Assembly: GCA_020086605.1 (NCBI GenBank)
Contig: JACBWW010000070.1
Coordinates: forward strand, 908,179 to 972,178
Source: Lanius collurio
Taxonomy: Eukaryota > Chordata > Aves > Passeriformes > Laniidae
Length of the DNA: 64,000 nt
Reading direction: 5' to 3'
Positions 22,563 to 35,428 of the stretch are shown here, in pieces. A program made the position numbers and the translations under genes. How positions within the stretch are numbered: position 1 is the stretch's first letter; every line of letters begins with the position of its first letter. The notes beneath the pieces are model-generated. The model did no database searches. It worked only from the letters and a program-made list of their open reading frames with translations, and was not told where the DNA came from.

Positions 22563-25500
22563 AAAACCATACCTGATACTTTCCAGGTGAACGGCAACGG
22601 ATACAGGTGTACCAGTAATAGCATGGTCGTTACGCTTGGATCTAATGTAGGGATACAGGGAATACTGGAAAGCAATTCACATTGGAGATGGCTAACATTT
22701 TTCATATTAGGGATCTGAAAAGATGAAGGTTACAAATAAATTTTAAACTTAAGACAAGCAGATATGTTTAGATAAATGAATTCAAATTATACCTTCCTTT
22801 AATTTAGAAGTTTGGTTCATGAAATGGAATTGAAAGAGAAGAATAAGGCATTAATATTTTTCAAAGTATATTTGTTTAGATGATCTAGTCATCAATGAAA
22901 GATTAATCTGGGATTATTTTTCTTCAGATACAGATTAACAGTTTTAGTGTATGGTTCTTTCTATGTGATAAAGTGTTATTCTCCAGTTTTCCTTGTGACA
23001 ATCTTGGTCATATATACATTCTTCTATCATTGTCTCCAGATTTGAGGCGTTCAAGTTGGATAACAAAATATAAAGTGCACACACACACACAGATGCACAC
23101 ACACACACACACACACATATATATACTATATATATACATATATATATACATACATATATAAATATACACACATATATAAATAACTACCCTCCAGAATCTG
23201 GTTAGTGACAACTTAGTATCTATCTAAATGACATCTTTAATTCCAATATCAATCTTTTTTACCTGAATTTGCTGCACATCTCTATTTTCCCTTGTTCAAT
23301 AATAATATATGATACTGAAAATTCAGGTGATCATTCCCACAAGATTAAAAAAAATAGATAAAAAATTAGATAACATGTGTTATATGTACAGGTTTATTAC
23401 TGTCATTATTCATCAAAACACATAATATACATTAAATCAGGCCTGGATTTCTAACGGTAATCAGTATCTGATTTGGTAGGAACATGTAAAATGAAACGAC
23501 ACTGACTTTGTATCCGTTATTAACACTACCAATAATTTAATTTTAAAAATGCCACAGTATGTTCTTGCTAAACAAGAAAAACTGAACTGAGTGAAAAAGT
23601 CTGGGATCATATGTTAGTTTATCTTCATAGACAATTTTAACCACTAAATTAGAATAAAAGTGTATTTTAAGCACTTTCCACAGCCATAGTGTTTCCCTAT
23701 CCATGGAACTCCAACAGGTATGTTATCTGTAAGTAATGCCGAGGCAGGTGCAATGATGGTTGTGACTATAAAAATAGATGGATATAACCTCATAGCTGAC
23801 TTCACAAAATTGATGATGGTAGTGGCCACTGACTATAAATATTGCTGACACAACTATCAAATTTTAAAAGATTGAGCTCAGAAAAATTAATATGCACAAA
23901 GTCACGGCATGTGGCTGTTTCTTTACAAATGGTGAAACTCATCCAAGCAAGCTGCATTACTTATGAAGAGTAGTTTTACAAATTACTGTGCCATGTTATC
24001 ACAAATCTACTCCCTGGGGTGACAACCAACATGACTTGTAGTTTAAATAGACTCAAGTAAAGACTGAGGCTAAGAGAGTTTGATTTAATCATACTTATCT
24101 TTGAAAAATAATACAACTGGATCAAATGTGCCTTTCTTTTCCCTTGTGTTTGTGCACTGGTTCATCTGTGGATTTCAGAGTGGAAAGAAGTCATGCAAAG
24201 GACAGTACTACATCACTTTTGGCCCATGTTTCAAGAAATAAAAGAAATGCACTGCTGTCACTTGCCATCAAGACTTGTACTTTTTTCCATTCATGTTCCT
24301 TACCAAAGTCAAAGGCCAAAGAGTGAAAATACATTTTTAATTGAATTTTAAAATGATACAGGCTAATAAAGTCAGTGAAGTGCATACAAATCATATTATC
24401 CAGTGCTTCTAGAAGCCTTAACTCATTTTGCCTTACAGCTAAAGAAAAATGTGTGCTCATCATAGGAGTAATAAACATGGGTAATTATGCATAATTATAG
24501 AGATTAAGTTCCAATTAAGGTTCAATTTCTGTAGTAATCCTATCCAAAAGTCTTTTAAGGTTTTTGGTGGCACTAATGAAGGCCAAGGTAACAGAACATT
24601 GTAAGGATCCTTATGATTATAGGCAAATAGTGACTGTGGATCTGGGTGGCTTGAATACATTGACGTGTTTTAACAGCACTAAGTTTTAAAGTGCATATTT
24701 CTTTTTGCTTTAGAACTTCTAATGTTTCCCTATGGCATCATCCTAGATCAGAAGAATATTTTTATATGATACAGAAACACTCTGCTTGCCATATTGAAAG
24801 AGGATTTGTTTTTTATTTTGCATTTGATCGCAGAAAATGATGGATGTAGGTATCTCAGTCATTTGTACACTTGCCCGTTCTGCTATGCTAAAAAATATTC
24901 CAAATCTTGTTCCACCTAAATTCCTTTATGTTTTTGAATATTCATTACTTCATTGAGATTGAAATATTTCACATCTTATTTTTTTAAGAAGGAAAATAAT
25001 TTTCAATTATAAAAATAGAAATCAATACAATTAACATATCCATGTGTTATTCTGCAGAAAGGGTTCCATCATAATAACTACTGAGAAAATACATATCACT
25101 CAAATTCTCGTTACATAATTTTGCATACAGTCAAATTTTACTAATTTTATTTTTTAAACAAGAAGCCTATTATGGCAACATATGCAATGTTTTAAATTAA
25201 TAGTCTTGCGCAAGAATAAGTAACTCTCCAACTCCAAGTAAAATATTATCCTAAGTTTTGTTTTCAGAATTCCTGAAGAAAATAACTACAGAGGACTCAT
25301 GTTTTAAGGGTAGCTTGGGAGGTAGGCAGGGGCAGATGAAGTGGTATGACTGCAAGTGAGGTGGGCAACTAAATGTGTACACAAGGCAGCAGGAGGCAGT
25401 AATTCTAAAGTTTGTTAAAAATAAAGAACGTAAATTAACATGCATTAAAATAAGATATTTTTATATCTTAAAATTGAATAAACTTAAAAATAATCAGAAA

Positions 25501-27423
25501 GAGAACATTACTTACAGGAATAATTTCTCATATTTATATAAGTATGACTCACTTGGTAGACTGTGCTCCTTAAGGCTACATACCTATAAATCAAAGGGGA
25601 ACCTGCAGCCCAACTAAAGGGGAATACATTCACCACCAACAACCAATTAAAAGAGTACAAAACCTTAGACTCAGTAAGACTGTATAATTATTTGCTGATC
25701 TCTTTAGAACTGTATTCTATCTCGGCAGATTTAGAGTCCAAATATCTTGATCTGTCTACAACTTTCATAAAGCAGCTTCAAATTACAGTTCACAGGTAGT
25801 TTAAGTATTATATTTCACTTAAAGTTTAAACTTCTGCAATGACAAGGCTTTACATTTTCAGCAAAGGGAAGACTATTCTGTTGTTACAACTATAGGAGAT
25901 ATAGCATTAGGCATGAGTCTATTCTTCCCATTCCTTAGCCAAACCCTGGAGATCTCAAAGTGAAACTAGGTAAAATGGCTTTATCTAGCTGACTGGGAAG
26001 CTAAAGTGCTGGTGTTGTCAGATATTAGAAAAATAAATAAACAAATTTTCATTTATCTCTCTCTTCTGTATTAAATTCATCTAGCAGTGTTAGAGTTTCC
26101 TAGAGTTGAGTCAGATATAGTTGATATCATCCAGGGTCATTTGATACAGAGGGTGTTAAAATCCTTTACATATACATTTACAGCCAGAAGGTGGTATTCT
26201 GTATTTGCATCTCTGGGTATTATCTATGTTTAGCAGTATGACATGACCTTGCCCTCTTAGGTTTGAAGCTGAACCAAAAGCAACTACAGACATGAAGACT
26301 TATGCCACTACAGAACATCAGGATGATAATAGATATGATAATGTAAATAAAGCCATTATTTATACAGTAATTCACATGAGGCATAATTAAAAAGTGTCAT
26401 ACCATCAGTTTACTCTTATTGGAATGTATTTAATCTAGGCCACTGCATATCTGGTCTGAAAAAAACCTTTGAGAGCGATTTATTTTGTACAAGTAAGGAT
26501 GCATAATTCTTACTTTACTAATATGATCACAAATATAATGAAGTCTTGAAACCAAACCATATCAATTGCTTATTTACCAGTAAAGTTTAGGTTGAGCAAA
26601 AAATATTTTTTCCTCCAACCTCACGCTCTTACTGGTTTCTCTTGATGCCACATCTATTTCAAAAGAACATCACCAGGAGATTACAACTTCTCCCTAACCA
26701 CTGAGAAAAGATAAATCAAAAAGGGTCCCAGGTGGTATGAAGGTGCTCATCCCAAATACAACTCAGCCATTGTATCTTTCAGCAGATGATTATGTCAGTG
26801 TGCAGTGAATCGTGAAATTTCCACTGTATTTTTTTGCTGCTCCCTCTCCAGAAATAGGTCAAACTTTATCAGATACATCAGTCAGCCATTCTAGTTACTT
26901 ACAGTAAGAAGAATAATGATTACAACTGCTTGAAACTAATTCATTTCACTCAAAGCAGTTATTGTTTCACCTTGACCTTCAGGAATTATTTTTCTATCTA
27001 TTGGCATAGTTGTGTTTATTTTATCGGGTGTTTACATGTAAATGTGTAATGTAAAATGTCTTGAAAGTTATTACAAAGTAAATTAACTTAACTGTATTCT
27101 GAAAGTTAGTTGTAATTACCATCATATACACCATTTTTCACTTTGGAATTACCTATGCAAATTACATATGGAACAGTCATAAAGATAAGAAGAATATTAG
27201 ATAAACATTGCTTTGCACTAACAATAAAAAAAAATTATGGTGATGTGTGAGGTTTATCATTTAGCAAAGTTGTGGCTAGGAGTAGTGGTTTTGTACTGTG
27301 TGAAAATGGGTCTGTGTATTCTCTCTTCTCTTGCTTAATTCAAAGATAACTGTGATTCTTCCTACTTTGACTTTTTACAGTATTAATAATGTGATTATTT
27401 AAAATTATGGTAAAAATTTAAGG
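22563..27423. other. unique AT-rich non-coding sequence
   Basis: Apart from the CA/TA microsatellite at 23077-23178, no repeat or gene is recognised. Open frames are short and without family resemblance. Confidence 0.5.
23077..23178. repeat. compound (CA)n / (TA)n microsatellite
   Basis: Two CA blocks (about 23077-23090 and 23096-23116) separated by AGATG, followed by about 60 bp of TA with CATA interruptions. The chance open frames across it are not genes. Confidence 0.92.
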
Positions 27424-27507
27424 ATGAATAAAAGCCTTGACCGCAGCGCTATTGGAAAAATGAAATTAGAAACTACACACCGGCAGCTGAACACTCTGTA
27501 TAAGTAG
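27424..27507 (+). other. 27-codon small ORF with unusual CpG content, uncertain
   Basis: An ATG-to-TAG frame reading MNKSLDRSAIGKMKLETTHR then QLNTLYK. It includes GACCGCAGCGCT and CACACCGGCAG, so it has several CpGs in a region that otherwise has almost none. I do not recognise the peptide. Stops close the frame upstream, so if it were coding this ATG would be the start. It could equally be a conserved non-coding patch or chance. Confidence 0.12.
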
Positions 27508-27786
27508 GTCTTGGAAGAGTGAAATATGTACAAGGCATTTATCAGACAGACAGATGCAAACTGTTGATATTGAGGTATGATATTGAACTTGCCATATTTC
27601 TTTAGCTACTAATTCATAGTGGACTGTCACAAAGAAAAAAGATATGAACTAGTGAAACAGACTACGTATGAAGGAAAGTAGGAAAAAGTATTAAGATTAA
27701 TTTATTCACAGTCAATGGAGTACATTAGATAAGTCTGTTTGGATTCAGGGTCTTGTTAAAGGAAATCTTTGTTTCCTTCTTTTCAG

Positions 27787-27896
27787 AAGCATTTGAAATT
27801 TTTTATACATATGACAGAAATTCTTGTCACCGTTATGAGCACCTCATGACAGAAAATGATTGTGCAATAGTGACGCTCAGTGATGAAGCTAAGGAA
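27787..27896 (+). other. weak candidate internal exon (110 bp)
   Basis: A strong-looking acceptor (pyrimidine tract TTTGTTTCCTTCTTTTCAG ending at 27786) precedes 110 bp open in one frame. The frame gives 36 codons starting AFEIFYTYDRNSCHRYEHLM and continuing TENDCAIVTLSDEAKE. A possible donor GTGTGAG begins at 27897, and an in-frame TGA follows at 27900. The amino-acid mix looks more protein-like than most frames here. I do not recognise the protein, the donor is mediocre, and no neighbouring exon with matching phase was found. Confidence 0.13.
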
Positions 27897-28594
27897 GTGT
27901 GAGAAATACTGTAAAATCTAAGTTTATTCAGCAATATTTTGTCAAATACTGGGTAGTCCTGTGCAGGAAGTAACCCCATCTGATGCTAGTGTTGCTGGTG
28001 TATCATCTTTCATATTTTTCAGTAAAAGCATTCTATTTCTGCACAGAAGATCTTAGGACTTCTTATCACCTTGGCATTCCACTGTTTCCTGTTCGCACCT
28101 AGGAGTCCAAGAGTTGTTTGGTAATTTATAATTCAATCATGCATGTCCTTACGGTGCCCTTGAAGAAGTTTCTTGAGTCATTGTGGATTTTTATACAGAC
28201 CAGTTAATAATTGCAGGGCTTTTTTTTTTAAAGAATAGGGTCTTCAGCCATACAAATCATCATTTCTATTAGTCATAATGACAGAAAGTCTTGATGGATG
28301 ATAAGTACAAAAATGTTTTCACTATGAACTGAAATATAACAATCCAGCTATTTTAGATCAGTGACAGATTCATGAACCCCAGTCTGGAGTTTTGTGTGAG
28401 ATTCCATGAGCCACTGATACCCAACTGTGACAGATAGAATGCACATTTTAGAACACACTGTGATAACACTAAACTGGAACTAAAAAGCAGAGTTGAGAAG
28501 TAGGAAGGCTCTACTTCTTCAGCCTTTAATAGAGAAGACTCCTGTTGAAAAAAAAATATCCTGTAAAGCAGTAAAAGTGAAATGATAATGACTA

Positions 28595-28740
28595 TAGATT
28601 TTGGGTTGGTTTGGTTTGTCTGGGGCTTTTTATTTTTTTGATTTTTTTTTTCGTTTGTTTTGTTTTGGTTTTTTGTTTTGTTGGGGGGGGGTTGTTGTTG
28701 TTTTTGTGTTTTGTTTTGTTTATCTTTTTCTGTTAAATGT
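28595..28740 (+). repeat. T/G-rich low-complexity tract
   Basis: TTGGTTTGG, TTTTGTTTTG and GTTGTTGTTG units with a G run near 28683-28691. The strong T/G bias and lack of cytosine cause the 72-codon chance frame at 28601-28819. It lies just upstream of a CR1 3' stub. Confidence 0.8.
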
Positions 28741-28767
28741 ATTCTGGCTCAGTGACTCAGTGAAATC

Positions 28768-28802
28768 TTGTGGGTCCCTTCCAACTCTGTGTATTCTCTG
28801 TA
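28768..28802 (+). mobile_element. CR1 3' terminal stub
   Basis: CTTGTGGGTCCCTTCCAACTC followed by TGTGTATTCTCTGT is the last ~35 bp of a CR1 of the subfamily ending in GGGTCCCTTCCAACTC. The rest of the element is absent or replaced by the T/G-rich tract. Confidence 0.7.
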
Positions 28803-29248
28803 GGTCTTACCTATGTTGATTATTTCATCTTTCTTCTAGTTGAATTACAGCATTTTCTTAAATGCCTCTATATCTTTCTAGTTTTATTACAAGCTTACTG
28901 TAACTGAGTCTAATTACTATATTTGGAATCAACAATGTGGAAAGCTTGTAATATCTTATTAAATCTTTGCAGCAATGGCTGTTAACAGCTCACTTATTGT
29001 TGTGAAGAAATACATGGATAAATTATGTTCCAGCTTGGGGTACAATGACATTTAATTTTGCCCAAAGGAAAATAGCCTAGTTGTACTGTTAGATGCTACC
29101 AAACAACTATTTCTCTACATATTTTATGCAATTTTCAAAAGTAGATATAAAATATTGTGAGTAGAGGGAGAGAGAGTCTGATGAATACTGCATGAACAAT
29201 CAAGCGTGAATATTGTTTCCTGCAGTATCTCTTGCAGAAAGGTAACCT
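28803..29248. other. unique non-coding sequence
   Basis: No repeat or gene recognised between two CR1 ends. Confidence 0.5.
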
Positions 29249-29495
29249 CTGGCACTGTGTCAAGGGAGGCTTGTGTTAGATTTTGGGAAAAGGTTCTTCA
29301 CCCAGAGGGTGGTTGGGCAGTGAAACTGAATCCCCAGGAAAGTGGTTACAGCACCATGTGTGGCAGAGTTCACAGAGTGCTTGGACAATGCTCTTGGGTA
29401 CAAGTTGTGACTCTTGGGGTGGTTCTGTGCAGGACCAGGAGTTGGACTTCAATGATCCTTGTGGGTCCCTTCCAATTCAGGATATTCTGTGACTC
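29249..29495 (+). mobile_element. CR1 LINE 3' fragment
   Basis: A 5'-truncated CR1: TCAAGGGAGGCTTGTGTTAG, AAAAGGTTCTTCACCCAGAGGG, GGAAAGTGGTTACAGCACCA, GGACAATGCTCTTGGGTACA, GACCAGGAGTTGGACTTC, and the end CCTTGTGGGTCCCTTCCAATTCAGGATATTCTGTGAC. This is the same 3' subfamily signature as 10690-11056 and 28768-28802. The frames of 110 and 69 codons over it are not independent genes. Confidence 0.9.
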
Positions 29496-32400
29496 CATTA
29501 CCTTAATTTCATCCAATGGCCATTTGACTTTACTATAGAAGGATACCAAATTAGTTAAACAGAACCTTCCCTTTGTGAAGCCATCTTGGGCTGTGGACTA
29601 TATTTTAGGCCATATATGATGTATGAATCTTTCGGGAATATTAACTGGAATGAAACTGGGTTACTGCATGGAGCCTAAAATTACATAAAATTCCTGTGTC
29701 TGTGAATTGAATCTTATACTAACTCAGCAACAAAGATTGTGTTGTATTTTTAGATTCAGAATCTTCAGGTAATATCTACAAGGAGGTCTAGATTTCTAAA
29801 CCTCCTTTACATTCAAATGAGGTTTAGGAATTGATATGATTATATACTAACAGTTATGTGATGTAATTTCACATGCCATAATGTAATCAGGACATATGTG
29901 GAAGGCTGATATGCATGACTCTAGACTTAAGAGTTCTAAGAACCAAATACTTCCAGAGGAGGTGTTAGAGGCATCACAATGACTAATATGATAGTAAATA
30001 CTAACAGTTAGGCAACTGAGTTTTGCCTTTGATGTCTATTTTAGGCTGAGCTGAATAGCTCCTCTGGCTTTTCTGGTTACTCCTCTGACTGTGATCCTTC
30101 CTAATGTTCCTGTAATTTATAACTATTACAACTGTATTGTTAAAAACAGTTGTTAGAGAAAAATCACAGCACAAACTTATCCTTAGCTAGATGGTTGACT
30201 TAGGCATTGGGCAAAGTTTCATTTGTGTTACCATCTAAAGTAAGATCAATAACTCCTTGTCTTCTCCTGAGGTACCATTTTTCTCCATTTTCCCTCCAGA
30301 GACAAGTAAAGGCTTTCAAAAAACATTTTCACAAGGCAATTTTGAATGAAGTTTTTTATTCATTGTGTCTGAATTAAGTGAATTATTTGTGGACCTCAGG
30401 TAGCTGAAGGATTGCTTTGTTTGGCAGTTAATTTTTGTGAACATTGAACAATCCATGGGCTACTTTTCTGTGCATCTGCTAAAGATATCTGGGAAGATCA
30501 AGTAGGACTTAAGTTGTAATAGAAATTATTTCATTCCTATAACAAGCTGAAAGTTAATTCTTTTTATATTTAAAAATCCAATTTTCACTTAAATATACTT
30601 AAAAAATGTTACTCATGTTGAATGAAGGAAATTTCTGTGTTAAGTAAATTTCTCATATTTTTAAAAAGCAATGAGACCTCAGAACATTCTTCAAATAATC
30701 ATCAGGTTTTCTTAAAATAAAATTAAGGTAATATTTGTTCTGTGGCTTGCTTAATATATGCTATGTTCAGACTTCTTATTGTATTTTTTCAAGGAGAACA
30801 CCTGTTGCCAGCAAAAAAATTATTCTGAGTATATCACACAAGCACTGTTCTGTGATTGCACCTTCTAAAGCATATTAACTAGCCTTTCTCTCCACTTCAC
30901 CTGGCCCTGTATCTCCTCTTCAGTCAACTGAATAGTAGTATTTTATTTGGTTTGGGTTTTTTAATTCTTTTAATGCAAAGGATCTGATATGATGCACAGG
31001 TTTTGTTCCTAGTGCAGACGTGTGTTTTAAAATGTGGAAATGGGATTTTTGGTTGCAAAGTTAAAGTGATTTTTGGTTGCAAAAGCTTCTGGAACAGTGC
31101 TGAAAAACTGAATAGACCAGAATGAGGTGAAATTCTTCTAATTTCATCTCTACTGTCTAGTGACAATGGTACTTGAAAACTACACTTTCAAGAAGTGTAC
31201 CATGTACCAGGAAGTATTGGTTTCTAACTACACATTTTTATCAGTCTGGAAATCAGAATTTTATAGAAATGTCATCACAAAATTGGGAAAAATAGATCAT
31301 GTGACAATTCTGTGATGTAAGAGTTTCATGCTCAAAAGCAGAAAATTAATAGGCTTAAAACAACACCTAATTAGAGTTTTCATAATCCCCAGGAAGCATA
31401 AAGCAGAAAGAGAAACTGAAAACCAGAATCATCAAAGAAAAAACATACAAATTTCAAACAATTAGAACAGTAGGGTCTTTCATACAGAAGCAATATTATT
31501 TTGTATTAAAATGTTCTACAGAGACATGTCAAAGAAAGGACAGCTTTGTCTTAGATCTAAGTTAAATTCTTTTAAAAGTGTACAAATCAAAAGGCTATTT
31601 TTAGATTAAAAATTCCCATTTATAGCTTTACAAAAACAATATTCAATATATGAAATACAATTAGAATTTTAAAAACTTCTAGTAAATTAGAAAGAAATAG
31701 AGTTGTTACAAATATTTCCTAATAATCATTATTTATGTTTTACCTACAGCTGTCTATTTTGTAATTAATTGAATATCTTAATTTGATGTGAGAGTGTTTT
31801 ATTAGGTATAAAAGACAACAAAATCATATCCCATTATTAATGGGGCACCATTAGTTATAGGCAAGTGCCAAGAAGTCTTGAAAAAAGTACAAAAGAAGAA
31901 TTTTTAATTTTCTTTGTGTGCTCTTTCTTTTCCTTATAATATTTAATGCAAGTCATCAGGGATTAAAAGGCACAAAATATTGGCTGAATGACCTGGAAGC
32001 ACACTCCTAAAACTCATGAGGATATTTAGCGTCAGAGAACCAAATTTCCTCAAGTCCTCTGCAGCATTCTCTGCAATGGATTACAATTGTTACATTAAAA
32101 GTTCCCCAAAAGGTCCTAGGGTGAAGCACTTGGACAAAATTTAAATTATTGCATACCTGTCCCAAGAGCAGTGATACTAGATAAATATACACAATGAAAC
32201 AGTGCTTAGTTTATTTATGAAAACTGCCAAAGTTACTGCAGACTTCAAACCAAACCAAAACTGCTGAATTTCACCAAACTCCATTTTGCTGTCTCTTGTC
32301 CTGAATGAAATTTCAGCAGAGCCAGACCTAATTAAATCTCAATTACAAACATGCTATGAAATGAACATACAACATTCAACTCTTCTCAAAAGCTATTACA

Positions 32401-33012
32401 TCTGAGTTTCCCTACTTGTAGCTACATCTCTGAACTATGAGATATTACCAAGGTCACTGTATTTTAAAAAAAAGCTGTAATGATTCCCATCATGAGTTAC
32501 ACATTCAGCCATCTAGTTCTAGGTCCTTCCATCCTTCAGCATGAAGCTATCGGTTATCTGTCTCTGAATATTTGCTATGAACATTGGATACTAAATTATT
32601 ATTTAATTTCTATTAAAGGAAACATACTGGAACAAATCATTGAAAATACAATTTTAATTTCTAGTATGCCTCACAGACATAGAAAGTAGACTGGAAAAGA
32701 CTTTATTAAGAATTGACAATTTCTTATTAAGATTGAATTACAGTAGAACTGTTTGTCTCCTTTACTCTATCTTGTTCTTTTTTGGTTGCACTTAAAAAGT
32801 CCCAAATATTGATGAATCTGCCTGAGGAAAGAAGATTACAGTTACTATTCTTGCATCATGCAAATTAGTGCACTTGAATATCTTGATGAAATGAAGATTT
32901 AACCACATTAATTCTGTGTGCGGATGATACCATTATGACTAGGATTATAACGAGCCTGGGAAAAGCCAGTAATAAGTTCTGCTTTCTTTCATATGTAATG
33001 CTATTTCAAATT

Positions 33013-33040
33013 AAAAAAAAAAAAAAATCAAAAAAAAAAA
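33013..33040 (+). repeat. A-rich run
   Basis: 15 A, TC, then about 10 A, read directly. Confidence 0.85.
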
Positions 33041-33506
33041 CAATACAAGCATGTATAATGTACACTCAAATATATATAAAATAAAATTAATTTTTAGAGT
33101 TATTTTCCATTAAAAAGCACTTTGGAAACTAGTCCAAATACAAAATCACCAGTTGTATTATTTGAATTAAAAAATGCACAGGTATGAATTTCTGGAGACA
33201 TAACAGCCTGTATTTGCCCTCTGTACTCATGAAAGCACTACTTACAACAGCTGTGCTGTTCAGATATGTGGATATTAAGATTCTATATTCTGAGTTTCAA
33301 TTTCTATTCCAGCTCATAATGATCTGGAATAGCTGCATAGTTTACACTTAACATGGAATAATTTCAAATATTTACATTATTCATCATTATCTTCTTGTAA
33401 GCAGGGAGAACAGACGTTGCCAGCAAACAGTGTGAACAACAATAAATGTGAAGCTGCTGATATTAAAAATGGAAATCTAGAGTATACTAATATTAGGAAA
33501 CCTTTT

Positions 33507-33595
33507 GTAAAGAGAGAAAACAAGAGAGGAAAAAAAAAAAAAAAAGGAAAAGTGAAAAAGGTAACAGAAAAAAAAAAAAAAGAAGAAATTTGAAG
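33507..33595 (+). repeat. purine-rich (A/G) tract
   Basis: Almost entirely A and G on the plus strand, with A runs of 16 (33530-33545) and about 14 (33568-33581). It could be a mirror-repeat or triplex-prone tract, but the sequence alone does not show function. Confidence 0.75.
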
Positions 33596-35393
33596 ATATC
33601 ATTCAGTTTATGCACGAATTGTTATGCAGCACGAACTTAGAACTGTTCCCTCTAATTTTCTCACATGCTAGTGTGTACTGCTTCATGACTGGTCAAGACA
33701 ATTCGGCCTGTATTGGTTCTGCTTCTCTTCACAAAACTTGGGATCTGGTTGATAATTTATCAACTACTAGAGATGCTGTTTTTACTATTATGAGTATTAG
33801 AAAGGTTTCAATTTTCTTCAGGGAAATCACGAGTGTTTCTAATTGTCCGTGTTTATATTATGTCATCATTTCAATAGCTAAAAAATGAAAGGAGATGGGA
33901 TTCCAGTAAGCAACAGATGCCCACACTTGTATAAATGTAGAGTTCTTGTTCCAGTAATCAAATATTTTCTTTACTGTGCTTTAGTAGAATTGCAGTTGTT
34001 CAGGGATACAAGTGTTCCAGTTAATTTTAGTCAATGAAAATATAAGAAAGTTTTGCAGAAATAATTTTTCTTCCTCATTCAAAACCAAAATAAAACTAAG
34101 AAAATCAAAGATTTAAATAGAGTTAGAGTATTTTGCCAACTTCTTTTAAGGGCATCAGTAAATAACAAGTATCATAAACCAGTTTGTATTATCTTGAGCC
34201 CTGATAAAAAGTTATTTTCAAGATCTTTGATCCCAGGCTTTATTATAATAATCCCTCATACACTTCTGATTTTTCTAAGGAGTTTTCTTCACTCAACCTT
34301 TTTCTCCTTTATGGTTTTATTTTTGTTGATTTTACATCGCTGAGTCTGGAAGCCTTTTCTGGGTTAATTGGTCCAGGTGGATTAATTTGGCATCAAATTA
34401 CAGAGCTAGGTTTTTTTTTTTTTACATTAAGTTTTTTGGGGTCACACTGAGTGAACTGAATTTGGATACTTTTAAAAAAAGACAGGAATACTTTTGCAAT
34501 ATATATTTGCTTAATCTTATTCTGGACTCAGTCCAAATATCTTTGAAATTAGTGACTAAATTCTCATTGACTTCGTACAGAACTGGGCCTGAACCCCCAA
34601 AATAAACTTATTTTAAGAGACTTGTCTTAGTGGATTAAAAATTTTACACTGCCTTTGATCTGTTTGAAATAGTTGCAGAGCAGTCACACTTCATAGTGTC
34701 TCCCTTTTTTAAAACATACATACATAGAGACACACATTTAGTTTCTACCATTTCAGTTGGATGCTGCTTCTCAAATACATATAAAGACACTTTTTCTAAC
34801 ATTTATGACAAATATCTATGGTTCCATATGTGATATTCCCAGACTTTTTGAACCAATAAAGGACAGTTTTTGTCTTTAATCTATATGCATAATGTTTATA
34901 TGCATTGGCTGAATGTGTTTGACTGGTGATGGAACTTAAGTGTTTTGTCTGCTAATCTTTAATTTTGTGGCATCATTAAACAAAATACAACATTCAGAAA
35001 GGTACAAATGAAATGCATGGTTCTTTCCTAATTCTACATATAATGCTATGAAACATACTCATAAAATCTTGATCACAACAAGAAATTAGCTCAGGATAAC
35101 AGGTAAATGCATTATTATTCATACCACTATCCTCTCATAATCACCTTATAATTTAAGTACTTTTGACAGCTAAAAATACAGGAACAAACTATGCATTGCA
35201 ATATTGTATTACAATATTGGTATTGAAATACACCAATTCTCTAATTAGAGAGATAATAAATTCTCTAAATAAAGCCATATAACTCAAAACAAGATGAGCA
35301 AATAATGTGACAAGAGAATGACAAAAAAACAGGAAGAGAAATTGTACTAATGTTAGAAGAACAGGACAAAAAAAAACAGACATTCAAGAAAGC

Positions 35394-35428
35394 ACTAAAA
35401 TAAAAAAAAATAAAAAAAATAAGAAAGA
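35394..35428 (+). repeat. A-rich simple sequence
   Basis: TAAAAAAAAATAAAAAAAAT-type units, read directly. Confidence 0.8.

Noticed and set aside
22944..23211. Frames rich in Tyr/Ile/Cys/Val across the CA/TA repeat
   Set aside because: They are direct translations of the dinucleotide repeats.
26120..26240. Possible MIR-like SINE
   Set aside because: Only a few words are suggestive and no tRNA-like head or core could be aligned by eye.
28601..28819. 72-codon frame rich in Phe, Gly and Val
   Set aside because: It is a translation of the T/G low-complexity tract and a CR1 3' stub.
33610..33888. 92-codon plus-strand frame
   Set aside because: No domain, no coding signature and no exon boundaries of quality.
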